Part shown: piece by piece, positions 50,526-63,168 of the stretch
Layout of the letters: every line of letters begins with the position of its first letter
Position numbering within the stretch: position 1 is the first letter of the stretch
Source: Liolophura sinensis
Taxonomy: Eukaryota > Mollusca > Polyplacophora > Chitonida > Chitonidae
Length of the DNA stretch: 64,000 nucleotides
Reading direction: 5' to 3'
Assembly (NCBI RefSeq): GCF_032854445.1
Contig: NC_088300.1
Location: 4,462,001 to 4,526,000, forward strand
Program-made: the position numbers and the translations under genes
The notes under the pieces: model-generated
The model's input: only the letters and a program-made list of their open reading frames with translations
Told to the model about the DNA's origin: nothing
The model's database searches: none

Positions 50526-52833
50526 GTTCTATTGAACCATCCCGTTCGCCCAGTGAAAATTGCTACCTCTTCACCGAGATGAAATGCCGTCCCATCATTT
50601 TCGGAGTTCGTCATCCGATTGTTTGAAGACGCCAGAGACTATCCTGAATTTATCATTCAAAGCTTCACAGCTATTTGAGAAACTCTCCTGTATACAGACA
50701 TTGTGGTCATCCAACCGTACATCTGGGACATGAAAAGAACTAAAACTCTTCCAGAAGAGAGGGGCGTACATCAGTGCTTAACTGTTATAAATCCGTTAGC
50801 TTATCACCGGATGAATCGACCATTTTCACTGATAACGTGAACTTTAAGGGGAAAATAGTTTTCTCCTTTCTGTTTTCGAAAAATACCTGCACTTCCTGTT
50901 CATGCAAAACTTTTATAGGATTCAGGCAACATGTCAGTTATGAAAAATGACTAACGTCAACCAAGCATTGTTGTTAGGAAATATTAAAGAATAATTTTCT
51001 GAACCTTCGTCATATGAAGTATTTCCAGGAGGCATAGATGAATGAAATAAGCGGAGAACCGTATGATCAGTGAACCGAAGCTATCGTCTATATCCATAAC
51101 CGTGCCCATAAAGCTGAATCAAAGTGTTCAGTGAAACTTTGCCCCCGGTCATGAAATCGTTTTATAACCTGCCACCGATAAAGGCGCATGAGACCTGTCG
51201 TTATAGTTCATTAATCTCTTATAAAAATGCTGAAAAATGTCACTGCTATATTTGTTTTTGTATAATGGTATTTCAGTTTTTCTATTTCCTTACTATACAT
51301 TTTAAACAAACCGGATGGGCTGAAAAGTATTCCGGAATTACTAGTAAGACTTATAACCACGGAGAACACATACTAGTATAGTCTATGTGGGACTTCTTGC
51401 AGAAAATCTTAATCTGTGTGAATCTTTTCTCAACTGTAAAAGGTTCGATGAATCATAATCAACATGTCTTCCTGACGAAGATAGCTAGACCTACTGCAGA
51501 CTTCTGCCCATGGCGTATATGTGTAATGGTAGGAACACCGACCCACCAACTCTCTGAATGTTGTCCATCCAACTTAACCACAACACTAATTACAAAGCAA
51601 CCAATACACTTATGGAAAACCCCAAAAATGCAGGGTTGTTGTAGGGATGCTGTAAGGATGGATAAGTATTTCCATCCTCATCAGCGGTACATCAATGACT
51701 TTTGACATATATACCTCAGAATGAGATTGCCCAGAAGTGATTGTTGTTTTTGATATATATCTTAGGCGTAGAACATTGTGAGATGATAACCATCGGTCGT
51801 TCATGAGTTGTTAATTGTAGGGGAGAGGGACGTTAAACTGCCAGGTTTTTGAGGGTAAATTTACTTTTGTTCAAGCGATAGGTGATAAAATTTGTTGTTA
51901 TCATCAAAGTTACATACATTATTCCATTAAAGTTACGTTATCCCCTGGATATCAAGCAGAAGATACAGTAATAACGATTGTTTAATAGACTGATTGGTTT
52001 AATGGTTGCTTGGTTGTTTTATTGATTCATTTATCAATTTATTCGTTTATTCATTCATTGATTCATCCATTCTTCTCCTTCATGCGAACGAACGCATATT
52101 CTACCGTCTTGCTCATCAGAGTATGTCATGTTATAGATGACAATGTCAGCCACACCCTTCTGTGGCTCTTCGGCTTTCTCTCTGGCATGTACGTCACAGT
52201 AAGTTCCAGAGCTGTCCGCTGAAACTGCGCTCTAGTCACGTGCCGGTGTAGATACACGAGATTTCATCACGATATGACAGGAAATGACAGATCGCCCACA
52301 GGAGAGTGGTAAAAGCTCTCCATCAGACATGTTTGAACATACTCTACTAATCTTAGTTTAATTGGATTTGCTCCAAAGATTAAAATGGCGGATTGAATTT
52401 TATCGCTAGGAAGATCGTGACAAGTCTGCGTGATATAATATTGACTGAAAAAGTTATGTCAGGCCACACGTAAGCTTAGGAGTTTGTGATGTGCTAAGTT
52501 GGGATAAGCACCTATTGTCAGTGCCTGTGTTATCAGCTATAGACTCATTCCTCTGTCAGTTTTACTGATATCATTTTTATAAATACAGCGTGCTTGTGCA
52601 TGGGGATGTAGGGTACTAGTAATTCAAAATGTACGTATAGACATACAAGCAAAGCAACAACGACAAACCCTTTGTAATGAATATGTTTGTTACTGATAGT
52701 ACTTTGTTATAATTGCGAAGTGACAAGGAATGGTCATCAGTCATTGGTTTTACTTTCCGCCCAATGTTTTATTTACGCACCTAATTCATATAGAGCCTAT
52801 AGCCTATTCATATAGATTCAACGCATACTTTCA

Positions 52834-52836
<3 letters not shown>
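50526..52836. other. Non-coding stretch
   Basis: No gene supported. + frames at 51124-51381 and 51385-51705 lack recognisable motifs. Confidence 0.4.

Positions 52837-52916
<80 letters not shown>
52837..52916. repeat. (TA)40 microsatellite
   Basis: Perfect 80-bp TA run. Prone to cruciform extrusion and to length error in assembly. Confidence 0.97.
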
Positions 52917-52918
<2 letters not shown>

Positions 52919-54204
52919 GCCACCCTATTGTTATTACATTACAAGTGTATATCACTAAACCTCTGGTTGTATGTATTCCTCATTAATAATGATTTGATTT
53001 TTATTTGATTGGTGTTTTGTCCCCATTCAACTTTATTTGCCTTTTTTATGATCTTATGTCACTGCCATTGTCAGTGTTGTAGAATTTCGTGTTGCTTGTC
53101 TGTCAGGTTAATGAAGTAACCTATGTGGGATGCCGTGAGATTCACCATGCCGGTTTGAAAGTATGTATTACGACTTATCACATACATTTTAACATACGTC
53201 CTAAATCTGAATTTCAAGTAGTCATTTACTTTTGTTTCACAGCACTTTTAAATTTGTACATTACAAACTACTTTATTTCTTATTCTGAGAAGAAATGTTT
53301 GTGTGTGTCTGATTTCAGTATTTAAGAATACTTTAGTGTGTCTGTTGATGTATACACGTATATAAAACCCTGCTGTAGTGATCAGCAGATTTTCTCTGCT
53401 CATAAAACTGTCATCATAAATTCCCTTTCAGAAGCCGTTTGAATGAAGCTGTGGCCTGCTCTGTGATAGAGCACGTCGCTGTCGCCATGTTCTCAGTGCC
53501 CTCACTTTATCCGCCTGCGACAAGGATATTGAGTTACCACCTGGAGTGGTCTGTAAACGCCTCAAGGTGTGATAATGTAGTTTGTTTTTTGCGTTGATTT
53601 TCATCCGATATCTACAAGTTAAATATATGTATTTTTTAAAAATTGTCCTTGTGCACTGATACTGAGTCCGAACAGAATCACGGAGCTATGTAATATTTCA
53701 TGCATGTACTGTGGTGCGATTATACTGTAAGAAAAAGTCAGCCTACAGTTGTCAAGCAAGCGGTGTGTCAATGCGCTCACATTTTCTCTATTACACGTCC
53801 AGAGGTGACAGCTCATGGACATAACCATGTCGACTGTGTAATAAATAAACTCACCAAAACCGTTGTTCCCTGCATCATCAAAAATACTTAAAATGTCACT
53901 TTAAGGAATGGCACTGGGATATACGGTCTGTCTGACATGCTACGACATGTAAAGTGTCACTCAAACAAAACATCAATAACTAAGTTATCAAAACTGCATG
54001 GACTAAGCCAGACACATTTGAAACAAAAGAAACTTTTAAGATGGATGATTAAGGGGTAAAGTACTAATCAGATATAAATAAATAACTGCAAAGACTGCAC
54101 CTAGATGACAAAAGGATATATGTATCGCTTGGTACAGAAATGGTCTGGAATGTGCAGTCCATGTGCACATTTTTAAGTTCCACTTTCTCGAAAAATATGT
54201 ATGA
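52917..54204. other. Non-coding stretch
   Basis: No gene supported. A tttatttgattggtgtttt fragment at about 53000-53018 matches the tail end of SINE family A and may be a very short remnant. Confidence 0.4.
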
Positions 54205-55290
54205 ATCTGATAACTTAATTAGCTTGTTGCGTGACGATGCACCCTGCCAGAGCTCATTCGTGCAGTCCACTTATGGGGTATTTGCTGATAAATTAATTAG
54301 CTTGTCATGTTAACAACTACATGGTGACGATGCACCCTGCCAGAGCTCATTCGTGCAGTCCACTTATGGGGTATTTGCTGATAAATTAATTAGCTTGTCA
54401 TGTTAACAACTACATGGTGACGATGCACCCTGCCAGAGCTCATTCGTGCAGTCCACTTATGGGGTATTTGCTGATAAATTAATTAGCTTGTCATGTTAAC
54501 AACTACATGGTGACGATGCACCCTGCCAGAGCTCATTCTTGCAGTCCACTTATGGGGTATTTGCTGATAAATTAATTAGCTTGTCATGTTAACAACTACA
54601 TGGTGACGATGCACCCTGCCAGAGCTCATTCGTGCTGTTCACTTATGGGGTATTTGCTGATGAATTAATTAGCTTGTCATGTTAACAACTACATGGTGTC
54701 GATGCACCCTGCCAGAGCTCATTCGTGCTGTCCACTTATGGGGTATTTGCTGATGAATTAATTAGCTTGTCATGTTAACAACTACATTGTGTCGATGCAC
54801 CCTGCCAGAGCTCATTCGTGCAGTCCACTTATGGGGTATTTGCTGATAAATTAATTAGCTTGTCATGTTAACAACTACATGGTGGCGATGCACCCTGCCA
54901 GAGCTCATTCGTGCAGTCCACTTATGGGGTATTTGCTGATAAATTAATTAGCTTGTCATGTTAACAACTACATGGTAAGGATGCATCCTGCCAGAGCTCA
55001 TTCGTGCTGTTCACTTATGGGGTATTTGCTGATAAATTAATTAGCTTGTCATATTTACAACTACATGGTGACGATGCACCCTGCCAGAGCTCATTCGTGC
55101 TGTTCACTTATGGGGTATTTGCTGATAAATTAATTAGCTTGTGATTTCAACCACTACATGGTGACGATGCACCCTACAAGAGCTCATTCATGCTGTCCAC
55201 TTATGGGGTAATTGCTGATAAATTGATAAGCACCCTACAAGAGCTCATTCATGCTGTCCACTTATGGGGTAATTGCTGATAAATTGATAA
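54205..55290. repeat. 93-bp satellite-like tandem array
   Basis: About 12 units. tttgctgataaattaatt recurs at exactly 93-bp spacing (54281, 54374, 54467), and most units differ by only a few bases. Each unit holds atgcaccctgccagagctca, cagtccacttatggggt and cttgtcatgttaacaac. The first unit lacks part of the middle, and the last two are shortened to about 60 bp. High homogeneity suggests recent amplification or conversion. Confidence 0.96.
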
Positions 55291-56722
55291 GGAATGTGTT
55301 TTATGAACGTTTCTCAGCGTTTGTTTTAGAAGATGATGAAGGTGTATGTAAAATCCGTGAGGTGACACCCAAAGCACGTTATATGCAATAACTATGGACG
55401 CTGCTTCTCTGCCATTTGATATGTCTCGGATTTGTAAGCTCGAGTTTCTTCGTTTTGCCACGGAGGGCTAATAATTGCTCAACTGATGCAAATGTTGACG
55501 TCAAAACCTAGTAGCTATAGGTAAAATGTTCTGCCAGGGAAGAAGTGTTTAGGGTGTTTACCGATGGGAGGGACGGGCGCCCTTGGAGTGCGGCAGCCCA
55601 CGACGCCGGGCCGTAACAACTCATTAGCGGGGCTATCATACCTGAATACATCTGTATGTATGAGAACATCCTACCGGCCACCTCTGACCTCGAACACTTG
55701 AAAAACTGACCAGAAATTAACAATATCTTTCTGCTCGCCTGGCCACCGAGTATTTGGTGAACGTGTTAATACTGACCCGGGCATGGATTATCATGTCCGA
55801 CTATTTACCCTTCTGTGTATACATGGCAAAATCCCAATTACCCTCTCACGGAGCCGGCTCGTCGGAGTCAAAGAGGATGTCGAGTAATTACTGGGTCCAT
55901 GGATAGGTGGGGTATGTTGAATGCCCTCACCAAACACATCCAAGGATTTTTGTCATGAGCTCTGTTTTTGTCACACATCTTCTATGCCACTATCATTCCA
56001 CACGTATACCTAGTTTCACAAATAGCTCATTTTTACTACTACAAGTGATGTTATTATAATAAGAAGACATCAAACTACATCCGTATCATTTCTAATGATG
56101 GTGGCAAGAAATAAATAGCATTGCCAGCGAAGCAGATTAATCGCAAAGCGACATCAAGGCAATGTCTCGCAATCAAACCGGAAGTGATGAACGGTTTAAA
56201 ATATTTTTATTATCAACTTCCAGATTTGCACAAGGGACGCGTGTGGTCATTTCTATGTTATTCACCTATATTCAGTTCAGTAGGAATATGTTACATGAAT
56301 TCGATTAATTCTTTCTTAACGCTATATTCTAATAATTTTTGGCTAATACAATTTTTTAGGCGAACGATTTTTGAATACCTGTTGTGTACTAGGAGAATTA
56401 AGTTGTATGGTCGACTAAACGACTCTCAGAGATATTCTGAGAAAATGAATTGCTTAATTTTAATTACTTTATCTTAATTCCTTTATCACAGATAAACTGG
56501 ACGTTAAGAGATTGGTATCGTTTTTCATTTCACAAACTCTACAGTCTTCAGTTTTGTTGGGAGATTGTATCCATGCATTCCGTCGACGCATCTATTTTCT
56601 CCTGAAAGCTTGATATACTAAAGAAACCATACTCCTTATTTCAGTTTAGCTGTTTAAGTCATGGAATTTCATATAGGTTATTAAAATTTCATTAACCGTC
56701 AATTGGATTCCCCCTGCCTCAA
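55291..56722. other. Non-coding stretch
   Basis: No gene supported. The + frame at 56121-56477 (118 codons) has no recognisable domain. Confidence 0.4.
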
Positions 56723-56919
56723 ATATGCGTCGGGAGATCCGGGATCAAACCAGGTTGTGGTCATACCAAAGGTTTTAAAAATGGTACTTACTGCTGCCCT
56801 CGTTTGGCGATCAGGAGTGAGAGGTTAGAGCAAAGAAACAGGACTGGTTGACCAGGTGTCAGTGTAATGTGAGTGGGTGGGGTGTCATGTCTGGGGTCTT
56901 CGGCATGATACAGCAGAGG

Positions 56920-57365
56920 GAATCAGGGCCTTTATTAGCACTTCCGAATTTAATTCTGTGTATTTTAGGGTGTAAAGTCTTTGTTCGCTACCAGCCTGCC
57001 ATTTTTGGTGTGAAAATGCATGCTTGGTATCAAAATAATGAAAACTGTCTTTAGGCATGTATGATTTTTAATGATGAAAATTTGAGATTCTGGGCGAGAG
57101 GACAAGATTCTGGGCGCAGCCTCATCACAAGTGGTGATGAGGCTGCGAGTGACGTCCCCTTGGCGTTGCCAGGCACCCCTCCAAGTTGTTGGCATGGAAA
57201 GGTCCAGATTTTGACGATCAACTTATGTCAAGAATTGTATGGCTGCTTTTTCACAGGTTAGGCCAGGTACGCACCAAAACTTATTGGCCACGAAATGTTT
57301 GGAACTGAGCTACAGCGCTAAACGTTCACATTGTCGCTTATTGAAAATTAATGGGGGTCTGAGGC
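56920..57365. mobile_element. Unknown ~446-bp insertion in the SINE
   Basis: Bracketed by cagagg at 56914-56919 and 57366-57371, a possible 6-bp target duplication. There is no coding capacity and no clear terminal inverted repeat. It includes a direct repeat gattctgggcg and a strong internal hairpin at 57115-57147. Confidence 0.65.
57115..57147. repeat. Perfect 14-bp-stem hairpin
   Basis: cgcagcctcatcac and its exact reverse complement flank a 5-bp loop aagtg, inside the unknown insertion. Confidence 0.9.
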
Positions 57366-57445
57366 CAGAGGCAGCAGCACTTTGGCGGCATGGGACTCAC
57401 CCAGCTACAAGAAGACAGTATGTGTACACACCTAATGACTCCTCG

Positions 57446-58714
57446 TCGTTCTATGACTGAAACAGTGTTAAGTGTAGTCAAAAATTAGTAGTTGGTAGTG
57501 ACCTGGGTTTACACTGGATTAATTCAAACTTTAGTAAGAAATTTAGATTGTAATTAACCTTTGTAATGTTTTATCAATACAATTATTGGCTTAGGGAGGC
57601 AACTACGAACTCTTTTAGTTACCAAATGGGACGAGTAAGGTTGAATGAATACGGACACACGGCCAGATCTGTGTGATCAGGACAGTATAGGTTCGGAAAA
57701 AGGGGACATTTACATAGGTAATTCTATTTCTTAAGATGTGTGCGTTACATTCAAAGTTAAAGTAATCTGGGCTGTAAACAGAGCTGGCGAACGAGGTTCG
57801 ATATCCGAGTTATTCTCGCCAACTCAACATGGACATAGACACCTGCAATCAAATTATTACATGCAGCTTTAGAAAGTTGATATTACATATACGTAGATAT
57901 TTTAGATTTTCTGTTTAATTGCAGAACATCGAGGTCATCATGGCGTCCGGTATTGCTACGTGCCTGTATCCGTGATCTAGTTGGTCCATATTTTACCACC
58001 AATCACACAACCAGATCTCTCGGAACTAGACCTGGTTTTATCTTTAAATATCGCCCCTGGGGGACTAAAGGTGTAACCCCGTGCAGCTGTCAATCGGTCA
58101 GCATCGTGTCCTCTCCGTGTTTTATACTATCCAGAGAGGGAGATCGCAGATAGTGGAGTATAAAATAGCTCCATGATAACTTCACACGTTAGAAGGTAAC
58201 GTGATATACACTTACCCCCAGATAGAGTTTTGATAAAAATAATTACCACCCAGTGTCTGAACGGCTGAAATGAAAGGGACGGACAGTGTCAATAAGGCAA
58301 ATGTTTTTCTGATACAATAGGGAGGTAAACCAGACCCGGGATAGTCGTCTTATCAATCATAGGTGGTAATATTACATTGGTCCATTAGCCATCCATCCAG
58401 GTAAATTAATTGAGAGTGAGAGTGTGTTTGGCTAGAAGGTGTAAGTAACCCGAAAGGAGAGATCAACACTGAGGGCACTGGGGTCTCCACTGGGCACTGG
58501 GAAAAACATACTCACTGGCCTCCAAAGGGGCTCAAGGGGCAACCATCAGTGTCCTGAGAAACACCAGCCTCACGATTTAATTATTATACTTGTTAGTGAA
58601 ATAACATCCGACTTTTGTTAAAGACTTTGTACTTCATAAAGGCACTCTCTCTGCAGTGTGCAGGCAGCTCACAAGTAAAAAAATGAATGGTGAAGAGGGG
58701 AGAGTGGTGTCCTA
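57446..58714. other. Non-coding stretch
   Basis: No gene supported. Confidence 0.4.
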
Positions 58715-58870
58715 GCATGGGAGGAGAATGGGTGGAGGGATATGGGAATCAGGAGAGGGCGGAGAAGGAGCAGAGGAATATGGGTATGGGGAGAGGGCGG
58801 ACAAGGAGCAGGGGGTGGGTATAGGAGAGAGCGGAGAAGAAGCGGGGTTGGTGGTTGGTTATAGGAAAGG
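58715..58870. repeat. G-rich 34-38-bp tandem repeat
   Basis: gagagggcggagaaggagca recurs at 58753, 58791 and (as a variant) 58825. The + strand is almost pure purine with several GGG runs. The Pro-rich minus frame (58669-58911) is a repeat translation. Confidence 0.85.
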
Positions 58871-58928
58871 GAGGAGTTTATAGGTAGGTTCAGTGGCTCC
58901 TTTCCGGGCATACATTTTCTCAGTCTAG

Positions 58929-59200
58929 GAGTGAGTGAGTGAGTGCTTGGGGTTTAACGTCGTATTTAACAATTTTAACAATCATATGACGACGAAAGAA
59001 TCCTTAAAGTGAATGTAATACGCCTCCTTGTCGCAGGACGGATTTCCACCGCTCTTTTATCTAGTGCTGCTACTTACTGAAGGCAACTAAGGCACCCCAC
59101 CCGAGCCTATATACTGATAAGGGTCAACCAATATCTGCACTATCCCCTTCATGCTCAACGCCAAGCGAAGCGAAGTCACAACTTCCCCTTTTAGCAGCGA
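58929..59200 (-). mobile_element. SINE family B, copy 3 (head-truncated)
   Basis: Has the tail gtgagtgagtgag and body ggggtttaacgtcgtattta through accaatatctgcactatcc. It ends before the tRNA head, near cacaacttccccttttagca. More diverged than copies 1 and 2. Confidence 0.88.
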
Positions 59201-61484
59201 ACATTGGATTTATCTGTATACATACTCACACACTTATTTACATTTTCATTTGTTTCACCATTCAGATTTGTATCTTACATTTAACACTTCCGCCTTATAT
59301 CATCTATATGCTGCAGGTTCCAATATTAAAGGCTGACTTGTTACAGCCTGAACTCTGAAAAGAGATTGAATTGCTCTGGCTTCCTTACCTGAAAAAAAAT
59401 CAAACGCAATGGGTTTTTGAATCGCTTGTCTGCACGTGTTAAGTGATGTCATGATTGTTGTTTTATTCTGTATTCAAACATAGTTCATTTACTACTATAT
59501 GACGGCGGTCGCGTTCATGAGTGCATATGTAGGCTATATTATATAGTGCGAGTTCACAGTGGACAGTAGTGTCATACACTTTGTGGTGAAAATAAGGTGG
59601 TCACTGCTATGTCGTGGTGCAAGTTTACGGTAGACAACAGCGTCATGCGCTTACTTTGGCGAATAAGCGGTAGTCGTAGGTATACCTGGGTGGAAGTTGT
59701 TAGTGGACTTACTTTTAGCTGTATAGCTGAAATTTGTGCATTGTAAACATATAGCGCAAGAAATCAGCAAAGAGTTTCTGGGGGTAACAGGGGTTTCATT
59801 GTGCAAAAACACGAGTCTGTTCAAGCATATGGTGACATTGTATTTGTCGTGCTTTTGTTGGTCCCGTACTGCTGTAAGTAAATGACAGGTGAACAGTGTA
59901 TAGGTAAACAGAGGGTACAATGTGGTCTGTCCTAAAGCTGACGTCCACAGAATGCCCAGAACAAGCAGAACACAGCAGCGAGCCAGCCTGACGCAATCCA
60001 CGTACACAGCAAGCAGCCACAACACGGTAGACATAGACTGTTGCAGCCCCACGGAGATAAGTAAATTACGCCTCAGAAAGCCAGTTGTAACAATAAAAAA
60101 AGATTTTATCGCTTAAATAGAAAAGGTATTGTCGATGTTTTCGCCTATGTATACCTACACATCTTGAGACGTTTGGGCGCCGTATTTAGGTAGTAGTCTA
60201 TCATTTGATAAATTCGTTTGTCTGGTACACTCTATCCGCCGTACGTTTGGAGATACTATGCCAATGTGAAACACATAAAGATCTGTTTTCTCGCTTGGAT
60301 TTTAAATACGTGCCACTTCTGTAGAGGAGAAATCTGACTTGCGGGTGGAGTGTAATTTATAGCCGTTAAAATCATCTCGTCGGAGAATAGCAGACTGTGT
60401 GATTGGTCACCACATGTATCAACGGAACCAATCATGTCACACGGCATCCTTCAACAAAATTATAATAAAGCATATTATGTACTAGAAACACTTACAAAAT
60501 AATGTCATACTGTCATATAAACATGACTGGCTTTTCTTACGTAAGTGACATTACCGTTGTAGATACTCATTTGTCAACTATGCAATTTGGACCCATACAG
60601 ATGTTTGCCAACATTTATTACTTTTATATATGTCCCAGTGACATATAAACCATCTGATGACATAATTCGTTATTATTTTTTGCCGTTATAACGAAAAACG
60701 GTCACCTCAATATGAGTTGGAATCAGTTGAGTGTAGATCACTTTGTCGGAACTGATGCTTCTTCAGAAGGAAAACAATAACGAACTTAATGACATATGTT
60801 CAAAAGTACATGATGAGCACCCTGATATCTGGCTTAAATTTGGGCGTTTGTCATTTGCCTGGAGAATTTCCCAGTGGACTGACCACTGTGGTATATGTCC
60901 AATATTCGTACGATCTTGAACCTCGATCAGATAGATATTTCACCATAGTAAATATTATAATTACACAACAGGGTTGGGTGATTAAATCTAAGATGTCTTT
61001 TGGAAGCTCGCGGATGTAAAACGGCTGTCACTGTAGTAAGACTACATTTGTATTTACAACAACTTATATAAGTAAAATCACAGCATACAAACATTTATAT
61101 CAATCAGTTAATCATTTGATTGCTGTTTAATGCCACATAAATGAAAAATGAGCTTAGCTTCTATACCTGTGCATTTGGACATTCATCAAACGTTGACAAA
61201 ACAATTTCATGCCAAAATGGGACACCAGATATGTCCGACCAACCCATACTATACTAACGCCGTACAAACCAATTCGGGACTATAAAAAAATATTTGGGTT
61301 TAAGACCTCATTGTCTTGGACATGACAGGAATCGATTGTCACGAATATTGGAAATTTGGATATGGATATCATGCTAAAATATACATTGTTTTCTTTGCGT
61401 CATCCGTAAACCGATGATTGCATACTTCTCTTTTATATATTACCAGCTTTATTTATTGTTTATGTAGTATTACTTACCTCGCCA
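59201..61484. other. Non-coding stretch
   Basis: No gene supported. A diverged ~69-bp direct duplication is visible at about 59548-59685 (gtgcgagttcacagtggaca and gtgcaagtttacggtagaca). The minus frame 59651-60052 overlaps it. Confidence 0.4.
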
Positions 61485-61525
61485 CGGTATGGCTGAAGTA
61501 TTGCCGATGTGGCGTTAAGCCATAA
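61485..61525 (+). mobile_element. Possible 3' end of a further SINE family
   Basis: cctcgccacggtatggctga and gatgtggcgttaagccataa followed by tcattcat resemble a SINE tail that I recall as common in molluscan DNA. Only about 50 bp is present. Identification is from memory. Confidence 0.45.
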
Positions 61526-62796
61526 TCATTCATGTATTATTCCTTACACATTTTGGAAGTGGTGTTTTAGGGTGTAGTAGGAAATGAGGTTATCAATATG
61601 GAGAGCCTCATGGTTTGAGAGTGATATACAAATGTTGGACTTGGTACTTAGATTTGGACTGTAGGCATCTCATTCTATAACAATGCATTGTATATAGAAT
61701 TAAAACTCTTGAAAACGATGCTGTACCACACAGACTGAGTTGTGGATGAAACTGATAATACCACAGTGTTATGAAACAAAAACCTTTTCTCGACACGAAT
61801 GGACAATATATGTACAGCCTCAAGCAAGGGATGCCCATAAGACAGTGTCCATGTTTCCAGCTGTGACAGAGAGCGCCATGGTCTTCAATAACCCTTAGTC
61901 CAACATATAGCAGAGGCCTTTGTGGAATCAGGGATGCCAATGACCTACTGATTACGCTGGATTACGCTGGAACCTGACAGCGATGTGCTAAATAGACTTC
62001 CACACGCCCGGATCAGTTTTAGCTTTGAGCTACCACATCGTGAATCATTGTCTTTCCCTTATGTTTGCTCACAGATGCATCATTATTTAAGCTGATCAAA
62101 TCCCTTGGTATATCCCTGGATATGCACTTGGTAACTTCTAAAAGTTAAAGTCCTGCTCGAAGTTTTGCTGGATACACACACTTTCTTTTCTGTTTGCTTA
62201 CAGATATATTTTATGTACCGTTGTAAATCTCTGACGAATCTGAGATCATTGGTGAACTATACCGGGGATATTATTATATCTGACGTAGGTAAGCCGGTAG
62301 CGGAGTCTGGTATATCAAAGAGCCGTTAGTAAGTAGAAAAACTTGACTCCTCGCTGTGATTTTCCCTCTTTCACTCTCATCTAAGGTATGCGCGGTCATG
62401 GTCGCTGTGTGTTTTTATCCGGTTAAAGACGGCCCTACCTCGGCGGTACGATCAGAGACGTGCCTAATCAAAGTGGTAACGTGAGAACTCAGACATGGGG
62501 GGGAGGGGGTCGATTCAAGGGGAGTCACTCGTATTGCCGCGCTCCCCCACCTGACTAAACATTATCGCGTGGCTTGTTATTCGTCATCTTATCGTCCGCC
62601 TTTATCTATACTATATTCTCCTTTATCATATCAGATTTATGTTTTCTTTCAGTAGAGAAACAAAATTACAAGAAAATTCTTGAACTGACAAAAGGAATTT
62701 CTTCAATGGAATGAAACCTAATAAGAAATTTTACTGACAAATCATGCGAAAGTTTATGTCGATCTCTATCCTTATACATGTATGTATAAACAAAAG
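61526..62796. other. Non-coding stretch
   Basis: No gene supported. Confidence 0.4.
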
Positions 62797-63168
62797 ATTG
62801 AGTGAGTGAGTGAGTGAGTGAGTGCTTAGGGTTTAACATCGTACTCATCAATTTTACAGTCATTTGACGACGAAGGAATACTTAGGGTGTATGTAATGTG
62901 CCTCCTTGTCGCAGGACGGATTTCCTCCGCTCTTTTTTCTAGTGCTGCTTCACTGAGACGACTTACCGAAGGCAAGTAAGTCGCCCCGCCCGAGCCATTA
63001 TACTGATACGTGTCAACCAGTCATTGCACTATCCCCTTCATGTTGAACGTCAAGCGAGGAAGTTACAACCCCCTCTCTTAAAGTCTTAGGTGTTACTCGA
63101 CCCAGGATTGATTCTGGATCTACCGCTCCCGAAGCGGACGCTCTACCAACTGTGCTATCCGGGCCGGT
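62797..63168 (-). mobile_element. SINE family B, copy 4 (full length)
   Basis: The most complete family B copy. It has a (GTGA)n tail at the left, then the body, and at the right a complete tRNA-like head. Read on the minus strand the head gives tagcacagttggtagagcg (A box) and gtccgcttcgggagcgg, a tRNA-Pro-like anticodon arm with a CGG triplet. A B-box region follows. No clear target duplication. Confidence 0.94.

Larger units (their letters stand above)
56723..57445 (+). mobile_element. SINE family C, copy 2, interrupted
   Basis: The left part (56723-56919) carries the end of the tRNA-like head (gggatcaaacc) and the body up to cttcggcatgata. The right part (57366-57445) resumes with cagcagcactttggcggcat. 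In copy 1 at 19.8-20.1 kb these two parts are contiguous, so about 446 bp have been inserted here. The A-box portion of the head is degraded. Confidence 0.85.

Noticed and set aside
52999-53018. Another family A SINE
   Set aside because: Only about 20 bp match the tail end. Too short to call an insertion.
59651-60052. Secreted protein on the minus strand
   Set aside because: The N-terminus is hydrophobic and signal-peptide-like, but the frame overlaps a diverged duplication and shows no conserved domain.
61100-61140. Decayed SINE family A tail (atttgattgctgtttaatgcc)
   Set aside because: Resembles the family A tail junction, but the body does not follow. Possible remnant only.
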